DNA of 64,000 bases from Lunularia cruciata (lineage: Eukaryota > Streptophyta > Marchantiopsida > Lunulariales > Lunulariaceae). Every line of letters starts with the position of its first letter. Position 1 is the stretch's first letter. This document shows, one piece after another, positions 31,701 to 43,700 of the stretch. Under the pieces are notes generated by a model. The model was not told the origin of the DNA, made no database searches, and worked only from the letters and a program-made list of their open reading frames with translations. The DNA lies in the NCBI GenBank assembly GCA_948567375.1, contig OX419760.1:64471398-64535397 (forward strand). Reading direction: 5' to 3'. Made by a program: the position numbers and the translations under genes.

Positions 31701-34700
31701 CACCATTCTGGCTTTTCAGGCAGCCAACTCCAAAGGTACTGAATCTTGGCGAGTCCCGGAGTCGAGAGTGGTGTATAGATTGTGCACACAGACGTAGCTA
31801 CTTTTCTACCCATGGATTTCTTGATTAAGCCTAGACAATAGCGCTGAAAGACACCAAGATGGGCAAGGGAGTGACGAGAGATCCGTGCTTTTGACCAGTG
31901 AAATATCCCGTTCTTGCTCGATATGATTTGTTAATGGTCGATGTTGCTTGCAGATTTGACCACAAGGACCGGGCCTATACCACTTGTAATTATGACGTCG
32001 GATGATACACATCAACAAACACTTGAACTCTTGGAAAAGAACAAGTACTTCGGGATGCTGCCTGATCAGATTCAGATTTTGAAACAGGTTCACCTTTCTT
32101 GGACCCTCCACAACATGGAAATGAAACTGAATAGTTACAGGTTATCATTATTACATTCTTACTTTTCGTATATAACGACCAACTGGTAGATTCACCAGAG
32201 ATGATTTATAATAAAAATTTACCCTGATTAGTGCATGAATGTGTATTCACAACACCATCTTGGCCGAGTTTAGAATTTTATGATCATTCTTCCCGTAGTC
32301 CTTATTTTCGACACCTTGCAAAATACATTTTGATCTAGTTTTCGTCTTGCAATACCTCCTGTACTGCGGGAGTGAATGTGTAGACTCTAGTTCGAGGGTT
32401 ATCTCCTGGAACTGGAGTCCATAGATTCACTTCAATTCACTTAAGGACATCATGAGCACCATGGATAGCATTTTTCTGGATAGACTACTGCAGACCAAAT
32501 TCCGTTTTCAACGTCACATGTGTATAGGAGAAGGTTGCTTGCTTAAGCGACAATGGTGCATCGATTGCTACAGATCCTTGGGACAACTTTGTTATTCAGG
32601 TACGGTGGGTATGTAAGGTGTAGACAAAGCCCTAGTGACATCTAGCGACGGTTGGAAAAGTCATCTCTCAGGGATTGCTGGTCCGGGGATTCTGTCCCAC
32701 AATACGGAATTGTTTGCTGATTCGACACAAGATACAGAATTCTTACTGAGTTGAGCCGCAGCATTAGCTAGCATAGCACTGAAGATTTTCGTCCCCGCTT
32801 TTTGTCCCTAATTGATGTTTCCTTTCGATGTAGGTTAGCAGAATTTGATGCATTGATGCACATGAACTTGAAATTTATCTATCTGATCCTGTCAAAATGC
32901 TACACATTCAATGAATTATTGCTTGTGGAGTAGTTGGAGACAAGCCTATGAAGTCTCTTCATTTAGCTGTGTAGTTTCCAGTTCCACACTTCCGCATAGA
33001 GGTCCTAAGCTCGTTATTCTCTGTGTACAGACTAAACCTCATGGTCACGGGGATGTTCATAAAATTCTCTTTAATAGTGGGCTTCTCTCAAGATGGTTCG
33101 TAATCCCATCTAATTTTCACTTCCCAGCAGAAGAGGGAGGCCACTTGTACTAAGAGTAAGAGGCAGAGTGTAATCATAAAATAGTGCGTGCCGTGGCCTT
33201 TTGACCTTAGATCCACGCCCTTGTTGGACGGTGCTAGTTATTTCTGCTCAGGGCAAGAGCAGTTAAATAATCGGTTTATACTGGGCTCGGTCTAGCTTGT
33301 GCTGTCGTTTGATGACATGCCGAGAATAAAATTGGTGCAATTTTTATTTGTATCTTGACCCAGGCATCAAGATGGTGTGAAATGGGTGCTCTTTTTCCAA
33401 GACACGAATGGATTGCTGTTTAAAGTAAGTAGCTCTTATCCTATTGTGTAATTGTCTGCATAATATAGTCAGGTATCTCGTTCTTGCAAGTCCTTGCAAG
33501 GGAGTGGCCATCAGGGTATTTGTTGTTGTGCTTAAGAAGTATGAGTTTCTCAGACGCGATGGTGATGGACGCAATTTGTTAGCACAAAAATACAGAACCC
33601 GTTGCAACAATCCAGTACAAGTTGAGTGATCCGGTCATTCTCATCCTTCAGCTTTTCTGAATGTAATCACTAGTTTCGCCCATTAACTTGCAGGCGATAC
33701 CAGCATCTTTGGGTGTAAGTGTGTTGAAAGATCTGGATGTGAACTCCCTCGCTGTTAATCGCAAGGCGAAGGAGGCTATTGGTGGGATTGCAAAGCTTAC
33801 TCATGAAAATGGTAAGGGCAGCACTACTAACCATGCAGAATTCCACAAGCCAAGTCTTGTGAGTGTAAAGGACCACCTTGCAGGTTACTGCCATAATGTA
33901 TGTGTAGCTAAAACTTCTGTTTTCTGGGAGTTACAGGATAACAGCATATGTATGTCTAGTCTAAGTCATCATGCTTGCTTTTCTATGTAACTGACAGACA
34001 TGAAGATTTTACTACTTTACTGTCAAATGTCAGAGTCCTGTCAGGCGTGGGTATGTTTACAATGGGTTCTGTAGTCAGTTACTCAATATGTCTAGACTGT
34101 ATACCATACTGTTGTTTGGGAGTCCTACTTGACTTCTGAATTCATATATACACTGTATACTTCACCTTCACCTTAATTCACTTCACCTCTGCTTTTCCCA
34201 TTGACTCGTCCCCTTCCCGTGCAGTGCTGAAGTTTTCTTGCTCCACTCGCATATAACTAACGAATCTCTGCTTGACTCTTTCTCATTGTTGTGTCCTGGA
34301 CTTTCTCTCTACTAATGAAGGTTTGTGATTTCAGGGATCCATCAGGGTATGTCTCGATTTCTTCCCTCATCTTACTCATGTGGATTCTTTTCTTTCTGGA
34401 CTGATCCTCACTATGTGGCTAAGACTCCAGCACTGATGTATTTGCCTGCACTTTTGCTAGCCCTTGCATTCCACACTTCCACTTCTGTTCTTTTTGACAT
34501 TCCCACTCCTTCTGAGCAGCACTTTAGGGGAGCAACCGAGTTTGCCTTGGCACTCATGAGTTTTCGAGCAGAAACTCAGTATGAGGGGTACTGACAATTG
34601 CTCAGCTACTTCGGCACTGCGTGAGGCACTGATTAAGTTGCAGGTGTTTTCATGAAGGTTTACTATGGCCATCTTCTGCTTCCCTTTGCTGTTTAGCGTC

Positions 34701-37700
34701 TCCGGACTCAAGCGTCCATAGCGCTTGTGTGATATAATTTATATCCTGTCTTTTTTCGCTTCGCTCTCATTACCCTGTTACACTTCGACAGGTTTCTGCA
34801 GCCACACCATCCTATAGCTCTCACATTGTTCAACTCCTCCATTCCCCAGCTAATTCCCTCATTATTTATCCTTCGCTCTTTGCTTGCTTCATAGGACCTC
34901 TGGTGTATACAGTGTTCCTACCAGACTACAACCCACGTTTTTTATTTTTATTGTTCACGCACTGCTTACTGGCAGTCTTTTACATAGTGTTACCTATATA
35001 TCTCGCAGTCGTTTGCATAGAGTTCTCGATTTCATGGTGGTTTACTAGTCTGTTAGCCATATGTTATTGTCAATTTGTTTCAATTATGTGTTTGCTTCAA
35101 GTTACATTTGATGCATTCTACATTTTGGATTTCTCACTATTCTAGCATTGTGAATCATGTACATCTTGCTTACCGATCATTTACACTTTATGAGTTTTGG
35201 ATAACCCGTTCCCAGAACGGCTTCTGTTCTGGGAACGGCTTCTGTTCTCATATACCAATATGTCTAGACTAATCCATCAACCATGAAGAAAGCTGTTGAC
35301 CATAGTAAAACAAAGAAGAGGGAAGTATTGGTGCCTAGCAGGGCGTTTATATTTATGTCCTCATCAGTCTCAATGTGGAGACCTGACCATCGGAATTTCA
35401 TTTGTATTTTATTGGCGGAGAAAGTTGAGTGATATCAGGAGAATGATCTTTATGCAGATGTGCGCTTGAAGTAAGGTCTTCGCTTTAAAGTATCCGTTTC
35501 AAGTAATATGTTCCTGACCAAAATCCAAAACCGCTGATCATGCAGGCTCGGAGATGGTTATCAACATAGAGTACAATCAATTGGATCCTCTCCTGCGTGC
35601 CACAGGTCAGCCGGAAGGAGATATTAATGATGAAACGGGCTTCTCCCCATTTCCCGGTAACATCAACCAGGTAGAAGCTCCATCTGAGCAATCCTTCACC
35701 TATCTCCTATATCCTTGAACATCTACTATAAGAAAGAGCTGCCACATTTTGCTCATATTAAGGCCATCTCGCCACCTCATGTCCTTTTGGATATTTCCTC
35801 CAAGAGTAAACTGGGGATTAAAAGATTCAGAGTCCGAGACATAAAGGAGAGTATGTAATTCTAAAAGGTGTACCTTGCTGCATGTAGAAAACTTGTTGAT
35901 AGCTCTGTCTCTGAAAACTACCCTCTCCACCTCATTCGGAAAAGGTTTTGCTTAGTTCTTCAAAATGGAACAGACATCCATGGTTAGTTGGGGCCTAGTG
36001 TCTACAGAGATTTGAGGAACCTGTTCTGTCAGCCAGGCAGGGAGCTTATGTCCGAGCCTGCCAGTAGCTACACCAACAGTCTTGATGTTAGAATTATAAT
36101 GAAGCGTTGTGTTAAATTACTGTTCACACGACTTAAGATAAATACATGAGTTATTCATTCTGATTCCTGTAGATAGCAAAGGTGTGCTCTCGAGTATGCT
36201 CATATACTTTGTTAGTTTAGTTAATCTTTAGTTTAGGGATTTCTTTTGTTTTTAATGCTTTGTTAGAACCCTCTAGAAACCTTGCTAAATATCTTCTACT
36301 TAGGGTAAAAAGGGGCGTAACCCTAATTAAGGTTAAGCAAAGCAACCCCCTAGGGTTTGCTTAAATGTTTATAAGAGTGCTTTCTGCTCTTGTTTCAGTT
36401 AGTTCTTCAACCAGGGTGATTCCCAACATCTCTTCCTTGCATTTCGTGAAATCCTGAGTTGCCTACCATCATCTCAGTATTGGAGACTACTAGTGCTGCA
36501 TGAGAGAACCTATTTGATGCCTGTGAGTTGTGATACAAAGAGAGAAGTCTAGTATTGCAGTAGTGATGTCTGATACATCAGAGATAAGAGGGAGTGATAG
36601 ACCTTCCACTTCAAAGACTAGGAAGCATGGTTCTCATCAGGTTATGGGCCCACAATCACCATTGGGGTTGATAGGAGAACTCAGAGAGCTAGAGAAACTA
36701 GGAAACACTAATTACAAAGCCTGGGCTTTGGATGTGAAGTGTATCCTAGGCAGTTATGACTGTTTAGACTTGGCATTAGAAACTCATGATATAGATGAGC
36801 TTGAGTTCAACAAGGAGGAGAAAATCAAGCATTCTACTACTAGGAGGTTTCTGCTAAGGGCTATGCAAGAACCAGTCAGAGACCTAGTAGACACTTATGC
36901 TTGGAGTTGGGAGATCTGGCTCAAACTCAAGAATTTTTACTCTGTTGAGAGGCTGGAAGTTCCAGTAGGATCTGGGATGGGATGTGGAACACTAAACTTG
37001 CAGATGGTGAAGACTTTACTTTGCACTTGTCAAAGTTACAGAAGGTCTTCAAGAGTGTCAAGGAGGATGGGTGTCCCCTTTCAGAGAAATATGAGATCAA
37101 CCATCTTTTGAAGACTCTCCCTCCAAGCTACCAGCCTATCAAAGTAGCTCTAAAAGTTCTACCTGTTGAAGTTGTCACATGGGATTATGTGATAAACAGA
37201 TTGCTGGTGTTTAGCAGAGACAGAGAGGACCTAGAGATGAAGTTTAATGATTTGGGAGATTCTGCTCTGTTCAGTGCTTCTTCTCAGTCAAGGAGAGTGC
37301 CTGATAGAAGAGTGAGCAAACCAGAGCAATCCAGAGTGAGTAAATCTGGTAAAGGGGTTAGTAGTGTTGCTAACATGATCTGTTATTTCTGTCATGAGAA
37401 AGGTCATGTTGCACCTATATATCCCAAGAGAGGAGAAAGGAGAGAACGAGAGCTGAAGAAGGTAGGCAAGGGACCTCAACCAGTAAGAGGTCGAAAATTT
37501 GCGAGTTCAGCTTACAACACAGAGGAGTGCAATGACATAAAAAGCGATGAGGAGGGGTACTCAGCAGAAAAGCTAGATTGTGGAATGTTGGTAGAATCGC
37601 AGTTGTCCATAAACGGTTCTGGATGGTTCTTGGATTCTGGAGCCACCTCTCATATCTGTTACCAGAAGGAGCTGTTCTCAACTCTTCAACCTCTGAAGAT

Positions 37701-40700
37701 TCCCAAGAGTGTTCGTTGTGGACGTGGGATTCTGAATCCAGTGTTAGGAATTGGCAAAGTTCCTATTACCTCCATGGGAAGATCTAACACAAGTTCTTGT
37801 AAGAGCTATTTGGAAGATGTGCTCTATGTTCCAGATTACACCAAGAACGTGATATCAGTACATCGCCTCATGGAGCATGGAGTGGATGTTCTGTTTGAAA
37901 GCAACAGAAATCAATGCACTTTGAAGAAAGGAGAGCTGGTTCTTGGATATGGCACTGCCAGAGGGAAGCTGTTCAAGTTGATGGAAGCTGATTGTTCTGA
38001 TTCTGCATTGGTAGCAGAAAACAGAAATGATATCCATCTGTGGCATTTGAGGTTAGGGCACTTGTCAGCGCAAAACCTATATGCTTTAGAGAAGGTAGTG
38101 GATGGGTTGAAACTGGATCCCAAGGGAAAACTCGAGTTCTGCATTGGGTGTGCAGAAGGTAAGGTACACAAGGCTCCTATCCCCAAGAAATCTTCATCTA
38201 GAGCTTCTGGTCTTCTAGATGTCATACATTCTGATGTATGGGGATACATGATTGAGAAGTCATTGAGTGGAGCAGCCTACTATATTTCCTTTGTGGATGA
38301 TTACAGTAGAAAGACCTTTATCTATCTCATGAAAAGCAAGGATGAAGTGCTGCGAAAATTCCAGAAGTTTGTAGCCATGGCTGAGTTGCAGACTGGGAGG
38401 AAAGTCAAGCGATTGAGAACATATGGAGGCAGAGAGTACAGGAATGAGGAATTCCTCTCTTTTCTGTCAGAGAAAGGAATTCTCCTTGACTGTACTGCGA
38501 GAGACAGTCCTGCACAGAATGGAGTTGCAGAAAGGTTGAATAGGACACTGGTGGACAAAGCATTGGCCATCTCCAACATGCCAAGTTGGAGAGAAAGTTT
38601 TGGGGTGCTGCAATTAGTACTGCAAATTTTCTCAGAACATCAGTGGTACCACAGCATTGCAAGGAAGAACTCCTGAATAATGTTGGAGTGGTAAGAGACC
38701 TAATCTTTCAGCTTTGAAAGTTTTTGGATGTCCTGCCTATGTTCATATTCCCAAGGAGCAAAGGAGGAAGTTCACAAAGAAGACTGAGAGAATGCTCTTT
38801 GTAGGATATGAAGAGGGACTGAAAGGATATTTTCTGTACAATCCTAAGTCTGGACAGATCATCAGAAGTAGAGATGTACTCTTTGATGAATTGAGTACTT
38901 GGAGTGAGAACTGTGATGAGTTGCAGAAGCAAGCTGATCAGTTTGATCAGCCTGATCAACCTATCTTCCCAAGCTGCAGAGTCAGTTTTTCAGATCAATC
39001 ATCAGAAGAGCAATCTCTACCTGAAGCTGATGGTTCACCAAAGGAGAGTCTGAAGGTGTACCAAAGAAGGCCTATACAGACGGTTGTTTCTGATCCTGAT
39101 ACTACAGAAGATGACTCCTAGAAGCAGACTGCAGATGCAGAATCTCTGAGTGAGATTCCAGAGATGTCAAGAGATGACATGAAACTTCTAGGCACAGAGC
39201 CAAGAAGATCACAGAGAGATAGGAAACGTATTGACAGACTTGGGTTTCTATCAGAAGAGATGTTAGATGAATCTTACATCTGTTATGAAGATTGTGATCC
39301 AGAAACTCTACAGGAAGCTATGCTCAGACCAGATTCGAGTCAGTGGGAGTTGGCTATAGCAGAAGAGAAGAAGTCTCTTCAGACTAATGGTACATGGGTA
39401 CTAGCTGACTTACCACCAGGTAGGAAAGCAATTGGTTGTAAATGGGTTTTCAGGGTCAAACGTGGAGCTGAGAATGAGATCCTGAAGTACAAGGCAAGAC
39501 TTGTTGCAAAGGGCTTCAATCAGAAAGCTCAATAGATTATTCAGAAACTTTTGCACCAGTTGCCAGGTATGGATCTATTCGCATGCTTCTAGCTCTTGCA
39601 GCAGAGAGAGATTGGGAAGTGGAGCAGTTAGATGTGAAAACAGCCTTTCTCAATGGAGATTTGAGAGAGACTATCTACATGGATGTTCCAGATGGATATA
39701 CTGAAGGCAAAGGAAAAGTATGCTTGCTTAAGAAGGCCTTATATGGTCTTAGGCAAGCTCCTAAAGCCTGGTATGAGAAACTAGACTCATACTTGAGAGA
39801 GCAGGATTTCAAACGAGCAGATTCTGACATGAGTGTGTATACTAGAGATGATGTATACATAGCTGTATATGTAGATGATCTACTACTGTTGGGGAACAGT
39901 GAATCTAAACCACACGAAAACAGCCTTTCTCAATGGAGATTTGAGAGAGACTATCTACATGGATGTTCCAGATGGATATACTGAAGGCAAAGGAAAAGTA
40001 TGCTTGCTTAAGAAGGCCTTATATGGTCTTAAGCAAGCTCCTAGAGACTGGTATGAGAAACTAGACTCATACTTGAGAGAGCAGGCAAACGAGCAGATTC
40101 TGATATGAGTGTATATACTAGAGATGATGTATACATAGCTGTATATGTAGATGATCTATTACTGTTGGGGAACAGAGAATCTATCAAAGGAGTGATAGAT
40201 TTCTTGTGCTCTGTTTTTGAGATGACTATCCTTGGTCCTGTAAAACTCGTTTTGGGAATCAAAGTGAGCAGAGACAGAGAAGCAGGATGGATCCGGATCA
40301 GTCAACCACAGTATGTGAGATCCATACTAGCTAAGTATCAGATGACAGAGGCAAATCCTGTCTCTACACCTCTTGATCTGGGGTGGAAGCACAGCAGAAC
40401 CATAGATGGGGAGATGAATCTCTGTGACAAAGTGTTGTATCAGAGTGCTCTTGGTTCTGTAATGTTTATCATGGTCTGTACAAGCCCAGACATATGCTTT
40501 GCAGTGAGAGCACTAGCTAGATATACTAGCAACCCTGCACAAGCACATTGGAAAGGTATAAAGAGAGTATTCAGGTACTTAAAGGGTACTCCAGGTGCAT
40601 TCTTGGAGTACAGAAAGCAAGGGAACATACTTGCTCCTACTCTTGAAGCATATACAGATGCTAGTTGGGGAGATGACACAGATAACAGCAGATCAACTAG

Positions 40701-43700
40701 TGGATATGTAGTTATGCTTAGTGTTGGAGCAATCAGTTGGCGTAGTAAACAGCAAACATCTGTTGCTCTGTCTACTACTGAGGCAGAATTTATGGCTGCT
40801 TCAAATGCTACTCAAGAAGTCATCTGGAACATGAGACTTCTTAAGGAGCTGGGTTTTGAGCAGGGAAATCCTACTACATTGTACTGTGACAATACAGGAA
40901 GTATAGCACTCAGCAAAAATCCTGTACATCACCCAAGGATTAAGCACATTGAGATTAGAAGAAGATTTGTAGAGGAGAAAGAAAAGGAGAATGTTGTGAA
41001 GTTAATTTACTGTCCTACACAGGAGATGACAGCAGATGTGTTTACAAAAGCACTACCTAAAGATAAACACATGAAATGTGTAGTAGAAATGGGAATAGGC
41101 CTAAACTCTCATTAAGTGGGAGTGTTAAATTAGGTAATCTCTAGTTTAGGGACTTTTTGTTAAAATCAGACAAAATAGGTACGGTTCATGTGCGAACACT
41201 GTTCATGTCCCATGTTCACATGCTTTCCATGAGCTGCATGTGTTACATGAGCACTATGGTAGCACACCTTTCAGTACACCCTTTAGCACACCTTTCAGTA
41301 CACTCTTCTATTTATATAATCCCAGTCAGGAGTTTCTTCTACTGGAGTTGATTTCTACCATTTCCCCTCTGCACCTCGTGAAGTCCTGAGCTGCCTCAGG
41401 AGTGTTCTGTATTGGAGTTCTGTATCTCAGTATTGGAGGTTATTTGTGTTGCGTGAGTGAACCGGTTGTCCTGTCTTTGAAAGCTAGGAGAGAGTTGAGT
41501 CTTTCTGTGTGCAATTAGGAGTGTCTGCTCTGGTGAGACTAGGGAAGCTGAGTGTTAGGATGTATGATACATCAGAAGTCAGAATGCCTGAGAATAGACC
41601 ATCTACTTCAAAGAACAGGAACAAAGGTTCTCATCATATACATTGCTGTCTACGTAGATGACTTGCTGCTGCTGGGAAATAGAGAATCTATCAATGGAGT
41701 GATAGATATCTTGTGTTCTGTCTTGGAGATGACCATCCTTGGTCCAGTCAAACTTCTTTTGGGGATTAAGGTGACTAGAGACAGAAAAGCAGGTTGGATT
41801 CGAATTAGTCAACCTCAGTATGTGAAATCTATACGAAATCTATATATGCTAAGGATCGCATGACTGAGGCAAAACCTGTCCCGACACCTCTTGAGCTAGG
41901 ATGGAAGTAGAGTGGAAGCATGGAAGAAGAGGTAACAGACCAAGACAGAACTTTTCAATTTCTTTACCAGAGTGCACTTGGTTCTCTGATGTTTATCATG
42001 GTTCGTACAAGACCAGATATCTGTTATGCAGTGGGAACACTTGCTAGATACACTAGTCAACCTACACAAACACATTGGAAGGGTGTGAAGAGAGTATTCA
42101 GATATTTGAAAGGCACTCAAGATGCTTTTTTGGAGTACAAGAAGCAGGGGAATACATCTTCTACTCTAATAGCATATATGGATGCTAGTTGGAGAGATGA
42201 TACTGATCACAGCAGATAAACTAGTGGATATGTGATCATGCTCAATGGTGGAGCAATCAGTTGGTGTAGTAAACGGCAAACATCTATTGCATTATCTACT
42301 AGAGGCAGAGTTCATGGCCGCCTCAAATGCTACGAAGGAAGTCATCTGGAACAGGAGACTTCTTAGGGAGTTGGAATTTGAACAGACAAATCCCACAACC
42401 TTGTATTGTGACAATACAGGAAGTACAGCATTTAGTAAAAATTCCGGACATCATCCAAGGACTAAGCATATACATATTAGAAGAAGGTTTGTAGAAGAGA
42501 AAGAGAAAGAAGTGTTGTGTAGTTAGTTTACTATCCTAGACAGGAAATGACAGCAGATGTGTTTACAAAAGCATTACCTAAAGATAAACACAGAAAATGT
42601 GCAGTAGATATGGAAATTGTACTAAACTCTCATTAAGTGAGAGTGTTAGATTTAGTTAATGTCTAGTTTAGTCAGAATCTCTAGTTGGTGTGGTTTTGTT
42701 TAGGTACCTCTAGGGTTCTGCCATCTCTTTAAGATAAAGTGAGGCGCAGCCAAAATTAGGTTTAGGAAAAACAACCTCTTACAGTTGGTATCTGTGTTTA
42801 TAATTGAGTTCTCTGAGTTTGGTATAGTCAGTTCTCCTGTAAGAATCATTCCTAGCAATACTCAATTCACACATTCTCTCTCTCTCTCTGAACCTTCAGA
42901 GATAGTACACATAGTTCACTTACGTAGCATGATAAACACTCTGATAAACAACACCTGAAACCATGTACAGGGTGTTAGGAATGACTCTTGCATCCCTAGC
43001 ACCTTGGACATGGTTTCAGTTGTTCTCTGTGTTATTTATCTTGAGATGTTTATCATGTTGCGGGAGTGCACTATTGTGTACTATCTCTGAAGACTCAGAG
43101 AGAGAGAGTGCGAGTTGAGTATTGTTGTGAACAATCAGGAATGTCTACTCAGGTGAGATTGGGAAAGCTGAGTACTAAGATGTCTGATACTTCAACATGA
43201 CCGAGGATAGACTTTCAATTTCATTCAGAGGAAACAACAATTCTCATCATTTAATGAGTTCTGGATCCTCCATTATTTGAGCGGCTTCTGTCCTCATAGC
43301 TAGTCCTCTAACACATTGCTCTGCTTCCCCGCTCTCTGAATGGCTTCTACTCTCTTTTTTCTTATACCCAGTCCTCTATCGTTTCGCCCCGCCTCAGTCA
43401 TAACACCATGCCCTCTCCCACTCCACCCATCCTCAACTAATACTTTTTCAAATGTGGCCTGTCTCATGGTTCCTACCCGTCTTTCAAACTTCATGGTTCC
43501 CTGCCCGACTTCCATTGGCAGACTGCTCAAGAATTCATGTCTGTCTCATCAGTCTGTGTTTACACATTGCTTACCACTTCTTTACATGCGTTGCTTTGCG
43601 ATTAACGATAACACGATGTTGTTGATTTCTCTATTGGTTTTCTATTACACGTTCTCTATTCCTTTACGCGCGTTACTGAGAGAGTTCCTTAGATAAGTTG

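Larger units (their letters stand above)
36210..43260 (+). mobile_element. tandem Copia (Ty1) array with three LTRs
   Basis: LTR-like starts TGTTA(A/G)...TAGTTTA occur at 36210, 41125 and 42644. The first body (36.5-41.1 kb) is nearly complete. The second (41.56-42.63 kb) has the start of gag joined directly to the reverse transcriptase, and after the third LTR the gag start appears again at about 43180-43260. Each body is therefore bounded by shared LTRs, a head-to-tail array such as unequal recombination between LTRs can create. Confidence 0.8.
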
